From: Acanthornis magna
Taxonomy: Eukaryota; Chordata; Aves; Passeriformes; Acanthizidae
Reading direction: 5' to 3'
DNA: 64,000 nucleotides
NCBI GenBank assembly: GCA_036785705.1
Contig: JAWUZG010000136.1
Span: forward strand, 1,860,001-1,924,000
Shown here: positions 50,355 through 63,000 of the stretch, piece after piece
Numbering within the stretch: position 1 is the first letter of the stretch
How the letters are laid out: each line of letters opens with the position of its first letter
The notes under the pieces: model-generated
Seen by the model: the letters and a program-made list of their open reading frames with translations, nothing else
Told to the model about the DNA's origin: nothing
The model's database searches: none
Program-made: the position numbers and the translations under genes

Positions 50355-50420
50355 ATCAGCCCTACCCCTCTTCTCAACACTGTTGAGGTCATGACCAAAG
50401 TTCTGTGTCCAGATCTGGAC
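50355..50420 (+). mobile_element. CR1 fragment abutting a microsatellite
   Basis: CAGCCCTACCCCTCTTCTCA, then GTTGAGGTCATGACC and TTCTGTGTCCAGATCTGGAC, parallels the CR1 stretch ...cccctctgctct...gtgagacc...ctggagtactgtgtccagttctggg. The match stops where the CTATAT array begins, so the rest of the element was replaced by or expanded into the repeat. Confidence 0.55.
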
Positions 50421-50953
50421 TATCTATATCTAATCTATCTATATCTATATCTATACCTATATCTAATCTATATCTATATCTAATCTATATCTATATCTAT
50501 ATCTATATCTATATCTATATCTATATCTATATCTGTATCTGTATCTGTATCTGTATCTATATCTATCTATATCTATCTCATCTATATCATATAATCTATA
50601 TCATCTATATCTATCTATATCTATATCTATATCTATGTCTATATCTATATCTATATCTATCTATATCTATATCTATATCTATATCTATATCTCTATATCA
50701 TCTATATCTATATCTATATATATCTATATATATCTATATATCATCTGTATCTGTATATATCAATATCTATAGCAATATCTATCTATATCGAATCTATCTA
50801 TATCTGTCTATAGATAGATATAGATATGGATGATATAGATATAGATATAGATATAGATACAGATATATAGATATAGATAGATCTAGGTCTATATCTATAT
50901 CTATATCTAGATCTAGATATAGATTAGATATAGATATAAATAGATATAGATCT
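50420..50953. repeat. Strand-switching CTATAT hexamer array
   Basis: About 530 bases of CTATAT/CTAT units with CTGTAT variants near 50531-50557. The plus strand reads TCTATA up to about 50810 and then turns into the complementary TAGATA register. It turns back near 50888-50912 and again after 50912. The arms about 50810/50811 pair over 16 bases with one mismatch. A 26-bp perfect palindrome centred on AGATCT lies at 50899-50924. The 142-codon leucine, tyrosine and isoleucine frame here is the repeat translated. Confidence 0.95.
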
Positions 50954-51667
50954 AATAAACTACTAGACATGAATTTATCGTCTCTTCCCAATATTACCTG
51001 AGCAAAAGAAAAAGAAATGTGAGACTTGTTTACAGAGTATTCTCCCAACGACTTCCAGCTTCAAATCTGTCATTGAATAATTTGTTTCTACAACTTAGAT
51101 TAGTGGTATTCTTAAATGCATTTAAACTGAAATCAGGTTCACATTATAAAATGTTTGAAATTAAATGCAACACTTGGCATGGATATCACCTCCAAGGAAA
51201 AAAAGTTTCTGATTGAAAACATTACTGTGATGCTAACAAATCTTATTATCAGTGACTATCCCTACTTACCCCTGTTTTAACACAGGACAAGCTGTCTTCT
51301 AAAATATTATCCATCTATTGATCAAAGAGGGAGTCTAGAAAACTATCTCAAGTCTTTTCACCTGTAGATGGCTACCCAAATGTGTGGCGAGATTCCTTCT
51401 GTCCTTAGAATAGAAAGTTGCCTGGTGCATTGTCAAGTCATACCCTCCTCTCCTTCAAGCATTTTCCTGTTCCTCATCCATAATTATCTTCTCAAGTGCC
51501 TTTCTGACAGAAACCACTCCTGAACTTGTTCCTCAGCAGTGAAGCCCCTCCACATCGTCTCACATAAGACACTGTAGGTGTCGTTTCCTTCTGTTACCTC
51601 TTTCATCCCAGAAATCCTTTCACACTTGTAAAGTCTCCAAGTACTTTATGCATACACATGCACTTAG
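50954..51667. other. Unique noncoding sequence
   Basis: No gene or repeat recognised. Confidence 0.5.
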
Positions 51668-51750
51668 AAATCATAAAAGCTTAAAGAAGTGTGGGCTGGA
51701 AGGGATCTCTGGAGGGCATCTGGTCCAACTCCTTATTCAAATGAGGCAGT
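51668..51750 (-). mobile_element. CR1 LINE 3' end, older subfamily
   Basis: AAATCATAAAAG, then GGGCTGGAAGGGATCTCTGG, GGGCATCTGGTCCAACTCCT and TATTCAAATGAGGCAG match the antisense CR1 3' end of the type ggttggaagggacctctggaggtcatctagtccaac. It is a different CR1 subfamily from the copy at 30.2 kb. It fades after about 80 bases. Confidence 0.85.
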
Positions 51751-54436
51751 GAGGAGTTAAGAGAGGGTTTAGGAGGTGATCATTCACAAGAAACAGCTCC
51801 CACAGATGAACAGAACCCCTTGTAACACCATGAATTTAGGGCTCTGAGTATCTCCAGCCAGCAGTAATTCTTCTGACAAAGTGGTGCGTTAGCATCTACA
51901 GTAATTACTGCCGGAGGGTGCAAACCACTGATTCAGCAGTTGCACAGATGAATCCTTTCCAGGTTCCAGGGTATGGTAGGAAATGTTCCTTTTGACTGCC
52001 CTAGACAATGATCAGTTCTCTGGTTTTCATCCCCACATATGAGAATATGGCCTGGAACTAGGCAAGCAGGTACACATTTTCATTAATATTGAAGGTCAAA
52101 ATTCCAACTGGACATCACCAGGCAAACTTTTTGTCCTTAATTTATATTGTGGAAGGGAATGCTATATCCAGTCTCCTTTTTGCTTTAGGTAGAAACTTAA
52201 AAATTTGAAAATTTTGCATACAAACAAGGAAGAATTTGTTAGAGTTGCATAGAGGATATAGACAGGGACACAGTTGCATACCACAATAATATCTAAACCA
52301 TTATGCTCCTACATAAGAATGTTCAATGCCTAGCGGTGCTTAGGTGAAAACAATAATAAATCAAATAATTTTGTCCTTCTGCTAGCAAGGAAAAAGGCAT
52401 TCAACACCCCGAGCAATTCTGAAGAAGCAGTAAGGAATAGTTGGCAGTCCATTTTCAGCATCATACCTGGAGGTTTCCATTAGTTATACTACTATTGCTC
52501 TCAAGAGATGCATAACTGATTGTCTAATTGGTTAGGCAATGTCTTGAAGAATTACTTATTAAGCAGAAAATATGCCAATAGTAATTCCATGCTCACAAAA
52601 CTCAATGTGAAAATATTTCAAAAAAAGCAATTACATAACTGTCTCCAAATTGCCATCATTAGTCATTCCCATCAGAAAGCTCGTTCTTTCATAAAAATCC
52701 TCAGAAAAGAAAAAGTGTTTGCACCTCAAATTACTGCTTATTAATGTCTGGTGAAAAAAAACGTGAGCTGGAGGGACCTGCATGTGAATTTCTCCTGTAC
52801 TAAAGGTTTCCAGCAAGTCATCTGGTGAATGCCAACATAACCCTCTGCAGCAGTTTGCAAACTATGAACTAGCTCAAATACGAGAAAACATATTGCTGTA
52901 TGTGGATGGTTCAAACCCCATATCACAGCTGAGTGGTGACAGATTGGAGCTCCTGCTTAGTGAATTGTTCTGCTTGTAACACCTGAACAGGTGCAGAAAT
53001 ATCCCACTCGTGTGGACATACCCACTCTGAGTCTGACATGTTAGTTGGTAAAAAGATTACTTTTTTTTTCCTTCTGTTTAGATGAAGTACTGCAGGGACA
53101 AGCAAAAAAAGAATTCCAAGGTATTCAGTGAGGAATAGCAGAAACATAAGCAAACATAAACTATATACCCTTTATTCTTGAGAGAACCAATATACAAAGA
53201 CCATTGGTGACTGATTTTTAACAGATTTTTTCCTTTTTAGTCTATAAACCTCTAACACAAGCCGTGGGAACTCCACAATACAAATACGTGGTCAGATGCA
53301 GTGAGCTAGACAAACTTTAGTAAAATACTGTTAATTTGCCGTTAGTTTTCTTTAAATGTAAAACCATCTTGCATCTCTCCTCAGCTGATGTAGAACTGAC
53401 TTTTTCCAGGGTCAGGTAAAGGAGCAGAGCACCTGTGTGCAATCCAGCATGCATTGCATTGCACCAGGTTAATTTGGGAAAAGAAAACCACCTACGATTT
53501 CAGATGCAATGTGGCTAACGTTAGTGACATAAATGCCTTTGTCCCTCTCAGACTAGACACGGGCTTATGGAATTTGGAGTCCTGCAGAATTTAGATCTCT
53601 GAGGAAATGTAAGAACTGCAGGTATTTTTTTAAAGCCAGTCTCTGCTTTTGCAGAACTTTTTCCAAGTATTTTCAATATTGTACAGACAGCTCATTTTAG
53701 CAGAGGAATATTTTAGTCTAGCTCTTTGAAGGCATAAGAAATTCAGGAACTTATGAAATATTCTACCCAGAGATAGGCCAGCCATTTGCTTTCTCAAGTG
53801 TTACAACATTTTGTACTCCAATATTTTTCCTGTCACATAATTTTACAGATTACATCTGTATTTTAAATTCAGCATCAGGGTACCTTCTGCTGAGTTTGCT
53901 GTGCACTGACGTTCTTCCTCAAGACATTCCTTCCTTGCAGTGTCCACAGCAAAGTGGTCACTCTTAATCATTCTGGCCACCAATAAGAACTGTACCTGGT
54001 GATCATTCCTGGGCAGCAGAGATGGGATTGACAATTTAAATCCTAAATGGAGCAGGCCATGAAGCACAGTGGGATAGAACATAAGCCTGATCACACAGTG
54101 ACCACGTTGTAATTATTATCTGAGCTGTGATATGAGCTGCTGTCGAGTAACCTGTGATAAATACACCATTTCTGGTAATGCCTTATAGTATTGAAATGAG
54201 CACAGCCTTCAAATATCGAACTAATTATCTAGCACATACAGAACTGCTCCCACTGCAAAGTTTTCTAAAGTTATTTTCACTTTTTACTTAAGAATTCCCT
54301 GACATGTCATGGTAGAAAGAGAAGGATGTGCAGGATTTGTTGTGTGAGCACGTTTGTCCAAAACTTTATGTATATAGATGGATCAAGCATGAGAAATCTA
54401 AGTATTTGCAAATAGTACAGAAAGATGCACACAACA
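51751..54436. other. Unique noncoding sequence
   Basis: No gene or repeat recognised. Frames are 84 codons or fewer. Confidence 0.5.
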
Positions 54437-54661
54437 GTGGGGTTTTATTGATTTGTGTGGGTGTGTAGAGGTGTTTGGCTTTGTGGAGTTTTGGGGTTTG
54501 CTTGTCTGGGTTTTTTGGTTTTGGGGTTTTTTGGGGTTTTTTTGTTTTTGTTTTTGTTTTTTGTTTTTGGGGTTTTTTTGGTTTTTTGTTTTTTTTTTTT
54601 TTTGGGGGGGGGTGGTGTTTGGTTGCTTGCATGTTGTTTTGTTGGTTTTCTGGGTTTTTTT
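54437..54661. repeat. T/G-only low-complexity tract with G-runs
   Basis: About 225 bases of T and G. G-runs lie at 54493-54496, 54508-54510, 54523-54526, 54533-54536 and 54569-54572, with a longer run near 54604-54612. It resembles the tract at 45.9 kb. The 143-codon minus-strand frame through it is an artefact. Confidence 0.95.
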
Positions 54662-57600
54662 AAGATTACAGATCCAGCTGTGGGTGTCTTGCAACAAACC
54701 CAGAAACCCTGATACCCTTCTAGTCTGTTCTGGTATCATCAGCATTAGGCAAGATTCACACTGACAAAAATTGAAATAAATGCAAACAAATGATAAAGCA
54801 TGGTTTAGGAGAGATGTAAAACCTGACATTAAGCTACATCAGTAGCAGTTCCACACAGCCAAACCCAGCAGAACAAGTGGAAATCCAGCAGCAAAACTTT
54901 CTCCTGAACTGCATCTTCATGCCAAGCCCCCCAAAGGGATCACAGCGGCCCCACTTCAATTGACTCAGAAAATTACTAAACTCTATGCAATAAGCCAACT
55001 TTTAGCAGAGACAACAAAAGGTTTTGTCTCAGCTTTCATGTGAATTAAAGCAGGCCCTAGGTGAGTATTTTTATGTTTATTTCCTCTGCAGGTTTTATAA
55101 TAAAATCTCTGCCTTCCAAAAGGAAGAAATATTATTTAATCTTTCGAGGGTATTAAAATTCAAAGCAAACAGCAAATTCACATTTGCACAGTTAAGAATC
55201 TACAGAACTAATCTGAAGTATTCTCCTGCTGACACTCCTGTGTCTTGAGATTCCATAATGAACTAAAGTGTGTATTTTTGAACTCTAATTGTTAACACAG
55301 GTGTGAACCATTGACATCCATCGTCAGCCATAGTTATTGTTTGCCTTTGACTTGCTTGAAATGTAAGTATAGGCAGAAAAGAAATCCTCAGAAAAAGGGA
55401 GAGAAATTTAATTGGAGTAATTTTAAAATATTTAATCTATGTGTGATGCGCATTTTGGGAGAAAATTGGAATTTAAGAGAAGAGTCTTACTCCTTATATC
55501 ACTCCATTATATGGATAATGCAGAACTCTTAATTCTTTCTGCAGTTCAAGGAGAATATAAAGATGATATACATCAGCTTCACATCTGACTGTAGAATTTC
55601 TTAGCCCCAAACACTTCTGATCCTCAGACTAAGATTACTGAGCACAGCTTTGCAGCAAACGACTCCACACTTTGGAATAATGCAGATAAAGAATTTGGTG
55701 TCAAAAGAGGAACTGAGCTCTTTGCAATACCGCTGCCATCTGAGGCTGGCTGGACAGGTTTGACAAGTCATCACTCACTTGTCATCTCACCGAAAATCCC
55801 CTAAATTTTGAGGATTTGATTACACTATCTGTGACCTATTCTCTCTGAAACTGAGGGGGAAATTCATCACAGACTGAGAGGATTGAAGGCACTCAAGAAA
55901 TCTTGCTGTTCATCCCCTCCAAAGCAGCAGCAGCAGCTATACTTGCAACTCTTCATGACAGCTGTTTTTCTAACCTGTTCTCAAAAGTCTTCAAAGTTGG
56001 AAGCAAGGCTGCATATTTTCTAGCAGGACATTATACAACCCTTTCATTTCAGTGGTTCTTCTCCCCACAATTGCCTAATAGGAGTTTTCCTCTCCAGCAG
56101 GGGAAGTCATTGCTTCGCAGCAGCACCTGGTGAGTAGGGAAAATAATCTTTTATATGTCCACATACAGAAGGTGCCATGATTACTGCACCCAACCCCAAT
56201 AATGTTCTTTTTAGTGCATAGAATCATCGAGAAGATCGGACTGTGTCAGGCCAAATAGCCAGCTACCATAATATCTTTCTTTTCAATAGCAGTCATTGAC
56301 ACATGGGTTAGAAAAATCCTGTAAAAACTGGATATGGAAAGAGAGACCGTCCCCTTGCACAAATCTCCAAAATTACAGCAAGTGTAATCTGGAGATTCCT
56401 GGCAATGCTTTCAAGATTTTTATTTTTTTCCAGCCTGATAATGTTTTTGGTTTGCATACCATCCTTTGGCAGGTCTGCAGCTTAGTTATTCACGGCACGA
56501 AAAAGAAAAGTTGAATAATCATCCCATAATCACCTTTTCGGTACTACTGAAGATTTCATATTCTCTATCACATTTTAATTACAAAAGCCTCAGGTCATTC
56601 TGTCATTCATCATAATTAGGGGTTTCCATAACCTTATTCTTCCCCAGACTCAAGTGTTCTCTGTCCTTCTTGAAATGCAACATCCCAAACCAAAATGCTG
56701 GCAACACAGGATTAAGTGGTGCAGGGTCGTTGACTCATTTTTGGCACATTATTCGTGTGTCAGAGTAAAAACTTGCATTTTTATGTAGTTAGTAACATCC
56801 TTTAAACATTTTCAGATTGCATTTTAAAATCGGCAAAATTCATTTCAACTTTTTCTTTCAGTGTACCTGCAGCCCTGAAAATCTAATGACCACAGGCTAT
56901 GATCTATCAGCTAAAAACTGACTGCAGTATTGATTGGTATCAAATCCAAGAACTCCAAGAAACTTCTCTCAATACATTCTTCTGTTTTGATAATAAATCT
57001 CCGGTAACTGCTCTCCATATGTTTTTCAAGACAGTTTTGTATCCACCTTGGTATATTTCAAATTATATTTAGACTATGGGTCCCCGGGCTGCTTATGAGA
57101 ATGTCAGATGAAAAGATTTACTAAAATAGTTATTATTACTTACTAAAAGGTGAAAATTCTTGCAAACAGAAGTGCACTTTTGACACTCTCCTTTGTCTAC
57201 AGCACTTGTTAATGTGTTGTAGAGAGAAAATTGGATCAATTGACCTAAATCCATAACCATTATTCACCTCCTTGTTTTCATGGTAATGGTAAGAATAACT
57301 TCTTTTTCTAACTTTTTCTTTTTTTTTTTTAGAAGTAATCTGAAGCTAATCAACCCACAACTCCCAAGATTTCCTCCACTCCCTAGCTTTTTTTAAAGAT
57401 CAAAAGCAAATTCTCCCTTTGTCAATCCTCTGGTACTCATTTATTCCCCAAACTGCTTTTAGAGATCATTGGGACCTGTTAAGTACCCAGAATGAAGCTG
57501 ATTGGGTGCAGATGTTTAAAAGCCTCTAAATTATAATTAGAAAATGTTAATGTATTCTGTGCTGGAGGCTTGTGTGTTTTTCAGTGGCTGGCTCTGTGTA

Positions 57601-59944
57601 GCAGCCCAATTATGTCTTGGGAGGTTTTTGCCCCTAAACTTAGGAAAAAAGGGGAAAATGCTTTAGCCACACCAGCATATGGATCTGCTATTTTTGTCCC
57701 TCCTCTGCATATTACCTACATACTTTACCAACCTTATTATTAGCATTAACCTACTTGTAATTCTTGATGTCCTTTGGTGACTGTGTCTCCTTTTGTGCTT
57801 TGGCTTTTCTCACTGGTTATTTTTGTGCTTTCTCCTGTCACTTCTCAAAGTGACTGTGCATGTCCACATGCAATACACTTGTGTATTTGTTGTATTTTTT
57901 CATGCCCACTTCCACAGAGTAAAATCGTGTAGCTGTCCAGAAATTGCTTTGCAAAATGAAAAACAAAACACCCTAAACAACAAAATAAGCCCAAGTTTTG
58001 TGTCTTTCAGTTTCAAAATAAAAGCCAATTTTGTTTTTCCTCCTGGTACTCCAGGCTGGAGGAAATACTTTTTACATCTTACCATCTAAATCCATTTGGA
58101 TTCTATTCCCAGCTTCCTGCTACAGAATGAGACACAACTTAGCCATTTAATGGAATATTAGAAGCCTAAGGAAAATATTTTGACAGCATCAGAACAATTT
58201 GGGGGGGAGGTTGGGGTCTTTTTAAAGCCATAATTACTACATTGGTAGTAAATGTACCTTTGGAGGACAAAAACATTTCCTGTCCCTTCCTGCCCCACAC
58301 AGTTTCAAGTAAGAACAAAGAACCACAGTGAAGATGTGTCAGAGGTTGGTGCCATAATTACACTGTCTCTTATTGGGAAAAGACAACTGAGGCAGGAAAT
58401 GATAAAAAGGAAAAAAATCACGAATGTCAGGGAGAAGATGAGTAGGGAAGGACTGATATTGTCTGTCCATCACAGAAGAGCTAATGGCCATAGATAGACT
58501 GATCCAAGCTGGTGGGAAAGAAGGAAAAACATGACAGAAGCCTGACCTTTGTGCATTCACCCTTCCAAAGAAGGCTGTAGATCCTGGAAGCTTACAGAGA
58601 CTCCAACAAGGATTTGTACAAGGTTTTGAACAAAAAGTTTGGTGAGGATTGCTACAAACAAAGAAAGCACTATGTTCTCTGGAAGAATTTGTCTTAAAAT
58701 ACATCTGCAAGCAGGGAGCACTAAATATAAGAGCTTGATTCCTCTATTTCCCCTGAAACATCAATTTTTTGGCTGAAACATGATGCTGAGGTGGGTGTCC
58801 AAATATCACACAAATTTCAAGCTTCTTTTTTCTCCAAAATGCTCACCTTTGTTCAGCACCTACATTATAACACTTAATCTCTTGCATATCACTTGGCTCC
58901 ATGTGACAACCTCTTTTTTAAGCCACCAAAGTCGGTGCTATTTTCAGTGCCTTTCCCATTCTTTCAAACATGTTCACATCAAGGTGAATTTGTGAAGTGT
59001 GTTTTCATGATTTTGTATTCCAGCAATGGATTTTCATATCATTAGTGGTCTCTAAACTCTAATTTAAGCTTTTCTCATCATTAAGATAGTAATTTCTTTT
59101 TCGCTAGCGTATTTCCTGATTTATAATAAAGTTTTTAGATAATTTTATGACAGTTCTTGTCGTGAAATGAAGACCATGGATATGGTCCCTCTCTGCTACA
59201 TGGTTGCCTAGTTACATAAAGCCATTTGGAACATCTTGAACACCTCAACTAAATTTGGTTGAAATAGGTAGAAACCAGAAGTGGTTACTGCAAAGGTTAG
59301 GTATGTCTTGTTCCTTCAGAAAACCGACCCCAAATTCCACATTAATTAACTTCAGTACAAAGCGAGTTTTATCTTCAAAGCTGAGTAGTTGGCCAAAAGT
59401 AAAATGGGAAGTCTTTATTCTTAATTCATAAAAATACTCAGCACTACGTTCAATGTGCTACAGTGAAATTTTTGCTATGGGATTGGTTTTTTATTTACTA
59501 TTTAATAATTTTTTCATTATTGAAAGAGATAGACTTTTGTGTCAGTTTCTGCATAACTTCATTTTTTTTCCAAATTCCCTATTGTCCTAATAAAACTGGA
59601 ACACCAAAACTCATAAATATGGGTTTATTTTTACGCTTCCAGCATTTTCAGAAGCTTTACATCTCAAGCTGGACTGATGCAGTGGGAAAATTCCCTGCAC
59701 TGCTGAAATCCATGGCAAATACGAGTTTTCTATACAACAGTCCTCTCACTTTTACAGAAAGATGTTTATGATGAGAACAATTAAAACATCCCATTTAGTT
59801 TTTGTGTCTCCTCATATGCAAAAAAAGAATCCTTGCCCTTTTAATTGCTCCCCCACCAAAATCTACATGGCAAACTCTTATATTAATTTGCTCCAGTGCA
59901 AACTAATAGATAAAGAGGTGCTGACTTGATTTTCTGTGGGTTTG

Positions 59945-59948
<4 letters not shown>
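54662..59948. other. Unique noncoding sequence, AT-rich
   Basis: More than 5 kb without a recognisable gene. Around 56219-56233 there is a hint of a CR1-type start (GCATAGAATCATCGAG), too short to call. The part at 57430-57560 may be a conserved noncoding element. Confidence 0.5.
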
Positions 59949-59976
<28 letters not shown>

Positions 59977-60006
59977 GTTGTTGTTGTTGTTGTTTATTTT
60001 TTTTTC
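59949..60006. repeat. Poly(T) followed by (GTT)n
   Basis: A T28 run at 59949-59976, then about six GTT units and a second T run of nine. It could be the reversed poly(A) tail of a retrocopy, but no retrocopied gene was recognised in the bases to its right. Confidence 0.9.
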
Positions 60007-63000
60007 CTGGTAACTCTAGTGGAACAGATTATTATAGATAGGACTTCAAATATACATCAGATGGCACAGCTTTGCATGCACAGCAAGAAAGCCACAGGCT
60101 GACCTTAAACAGCAGGGCTTTTTTCTACCCATATTATTTATCACAACTTTAAATTCTTGTCCTTGCAATCTTAATAGACATTTCCTTTTTACATAAGCAG
60201 GTATAAAAATAGTAAGGATAAATGGAACATTTTCGCTAAAAAGAGAAAATCCTTCTCTTCCTCCTATCCCTCTTTCTAGGTCATCTCCCCATTTATTGCT
60301 CATTAAGAATTAGAATTTATGCCATATGTACAGCTACATCGCAATGACACACATGAAAAACGTTGGGAAAATACACAAATAATCCATGCCCAGCATGATT
60401 GAAGGTGGAAGGTGAGTCTCAAATGAACAATGGGAAAATATTTTAGGATATGTATTGTAGCAGCCCTTGAACCGAACCCCACATGCTGAGGATTCAGCAC
60501 TTCCACCTCATGTCACAACAGAAAAAAGTTTCACAGGCTGTGACAACGATTAAGCTTTTCTTTGTCTGTGAATGTGTTCCTGGTGAATTATCCTTGTGCA
60601 AAACCTGACAGAAATTCTGTTTGGTGTTGATAATCACCACATCTCTATTCAAATCTTCCTCACTCCTCTCCCCAGTGCAGGATCTGTACTAATACACAGA
60701 GAAAAGGGTCAGGAACTGTAATAGCTCTTGAGCAATCCCCATTATTTATTCAGGAAAAAAAAAATTAAAAATTCCAAATATACAATTTTTTCTTTCTAAT
60801 TTCTTTTGCAGTTACCACTCTCCTACCACTGGCAGAAATAAGACAATCAGTTTTGGAATGATGGACAAGGAGAAGGAGCCTGGGCACACAAATGGACAGT
60901 ACATCCACACACACAACAGATAAAACCAATAATAATAATCTAATGGAGAACGCAAACCAACAACTCTGGAATGCGCCAGAACATTAAGTGATTATCTAAA
61001 AAAACCTCTTCAGATTTAAAAACACTGAAATAGAAACTAGCATGTTTACATTTGCTTAGCAGTACATCAACAGGGATTTCTTTTCCCCTCCGTTTTCTCT
61101 GACTAATCCAGGCAAACTTAATTGGACTTAGATTGACTTAAAAAGCAGCTTTGACTTAGTTGTCTATTGATCTTCTGGTTTAAAATGTTTTGATCTGGAA
61201 AACATACATTAATATTGACTTCTTATCCTATCATTAAGAGCCTGATTTTGCTGGATTTCAACTAACATGACAAGTTTGAAAGCACTTTTAATGTAGGTCC
61301 CCACTGGTACTTTCAGGTACCAATCCATCCCATTAAAAAGGCAGTTTCCATGCTTTCTTTTTCATTCTTTCCTCTTTTGTCAGTAAATAATTCAACTAAC
61401 TCACTGAATTACTTTAACTGGAATATGGCTAACTCTTATTTCCCTCCCAAAATTCCTGAAAACCATTTTAATGGAGATGTTTGCAAAGTGCATTCATAAA
61501 TGAAGACTTCCAGCACCTATTCTACATTTTATGTATTAAATTCTGGCATCTTCAAGTAAAATTCTGCAATCTGTATTAGTTTTTCTTTAGGTTACCACCT
61601 GGATTCCTCTCACTGGAAAGAATTCCAGTAGCCCTGGAGAAGATATAAGTATTTCAGATCTTCTTAAATACATACTTACTATACAATTGTTTCTGATTTT
61701 TAGTGCTTAAGACTTTAATTCTTAAATTTTGTATCTCAATCTTAAAAATTCATATATCAAGAGATTAAAAGGATTGTGCTGAACATCTTTCACCCTTGCT
61801 GCTGAAATAGAGGATATTTGATTTTCCTCATTGTATATAAAACCAAGAAGGTTACAGAACGTCAGTTGACTATACACGGTGGGCAAAACTTGAGGTTCTC
61901 TCACACTAAGGTTTATTATTGCTTATTGCTTGAATAGGACATGCATGTCAGCAGCTTGATAAATTATACTTCTTTCCTTGACCATTCCCCAAAAAATTCT
62001 CAGCAGAATTGAAACTATTAGGTGTCAGTGTTGAGTCGTTCATTTAACAAACAGACTTAGAAGCCTCAAACATTCTGCATATTTTCCATTCCAGTTATTT
62101 TCAAGGAGGGATGCAAAGAAAGTATCTTCAATTTGTACGAAGTTTTTGTTTTGAAATAAATAAGAAATTGAGATCAATACTGAATATTTTTTGAAACTTT
62201 ATAGGAAAGATTAACATGAAATGTGTTTTTTTTTCAATCTGCTGCCTTGCAAATGCGTGAAACATGGATTTTTTCCTCTCTGAGAAATACATTAAACACA
62301 GAAGCATGGGATGGGAGCACTGTCTCTTACCACCTTCTCATCTAGAAAGATACTGAGCCAAGGATGATCCTCCTTCAGAGTTGGTACTCTCACATTTCTG
62401 TTCAACAAACACCAATGCTATTCTTGCATAATTTGGGGGATTTAATCTCTGACTCATTTCCCATGTGTAAAATGAAAAGAAATTTGTTAGCAAAACTTAC
62501 TTTTTCAACTTAGCTACCATTAATTTCGGCACAAGAAAGTTTCATTATGCCTTGAACAATCCGACTTTGGCTATTAAGCAGTACTTGAGTACACACTTGA
62601 AGAAATAAATTTCTTTAAATGTTTATTTCAAGATACATCTTAATAGTCTTAAGATTTAATCAGGATCTTAAAACATTCTTATTCCTTAAAATGCTATCAT
62701 ATATGGCTGTATTTACACAAACGTTGGGGGTTCCAAGTCCCTCTGGTTCATTCAGTTTGGAATTTATCTATCCTTGCACTTAAATGTTGACAAATTTGCA
62801 GCTGAATCATTGGTGAGTGCCACTACAACTGCAAAATGGATTTTTCCAGTATGATAAGGCCATCTAGGGAGGCTTCCATCAGCACTGTCACACCTTTTTG
62901 GAAAGTTCCAGCTATCTGCTACCGCAGGCTGTTTGGCAACATGAGTTACTGTCAGAAAATACCACACGGCTTTAGAGGTTCCTTAGAAGCCAACAGGTTT

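Noticed and set aside
50405..50833. 142-codon frame of isoleucine, tyrosine, leucine and serine
   Set aside because: It is the CTATAT hexamer array translated.
54398..54829. 143-codon minus-strand lysine, asparagine, proline-rich frame and its plus-strand partners
   Set aside because: Product of the T/G-only tract.
59949..60006. Poly(T) as the tail of a minus-strand processed pseudogene
   Set aside because: No gene-like sequence follows to the right and no flanking duplication was seen.
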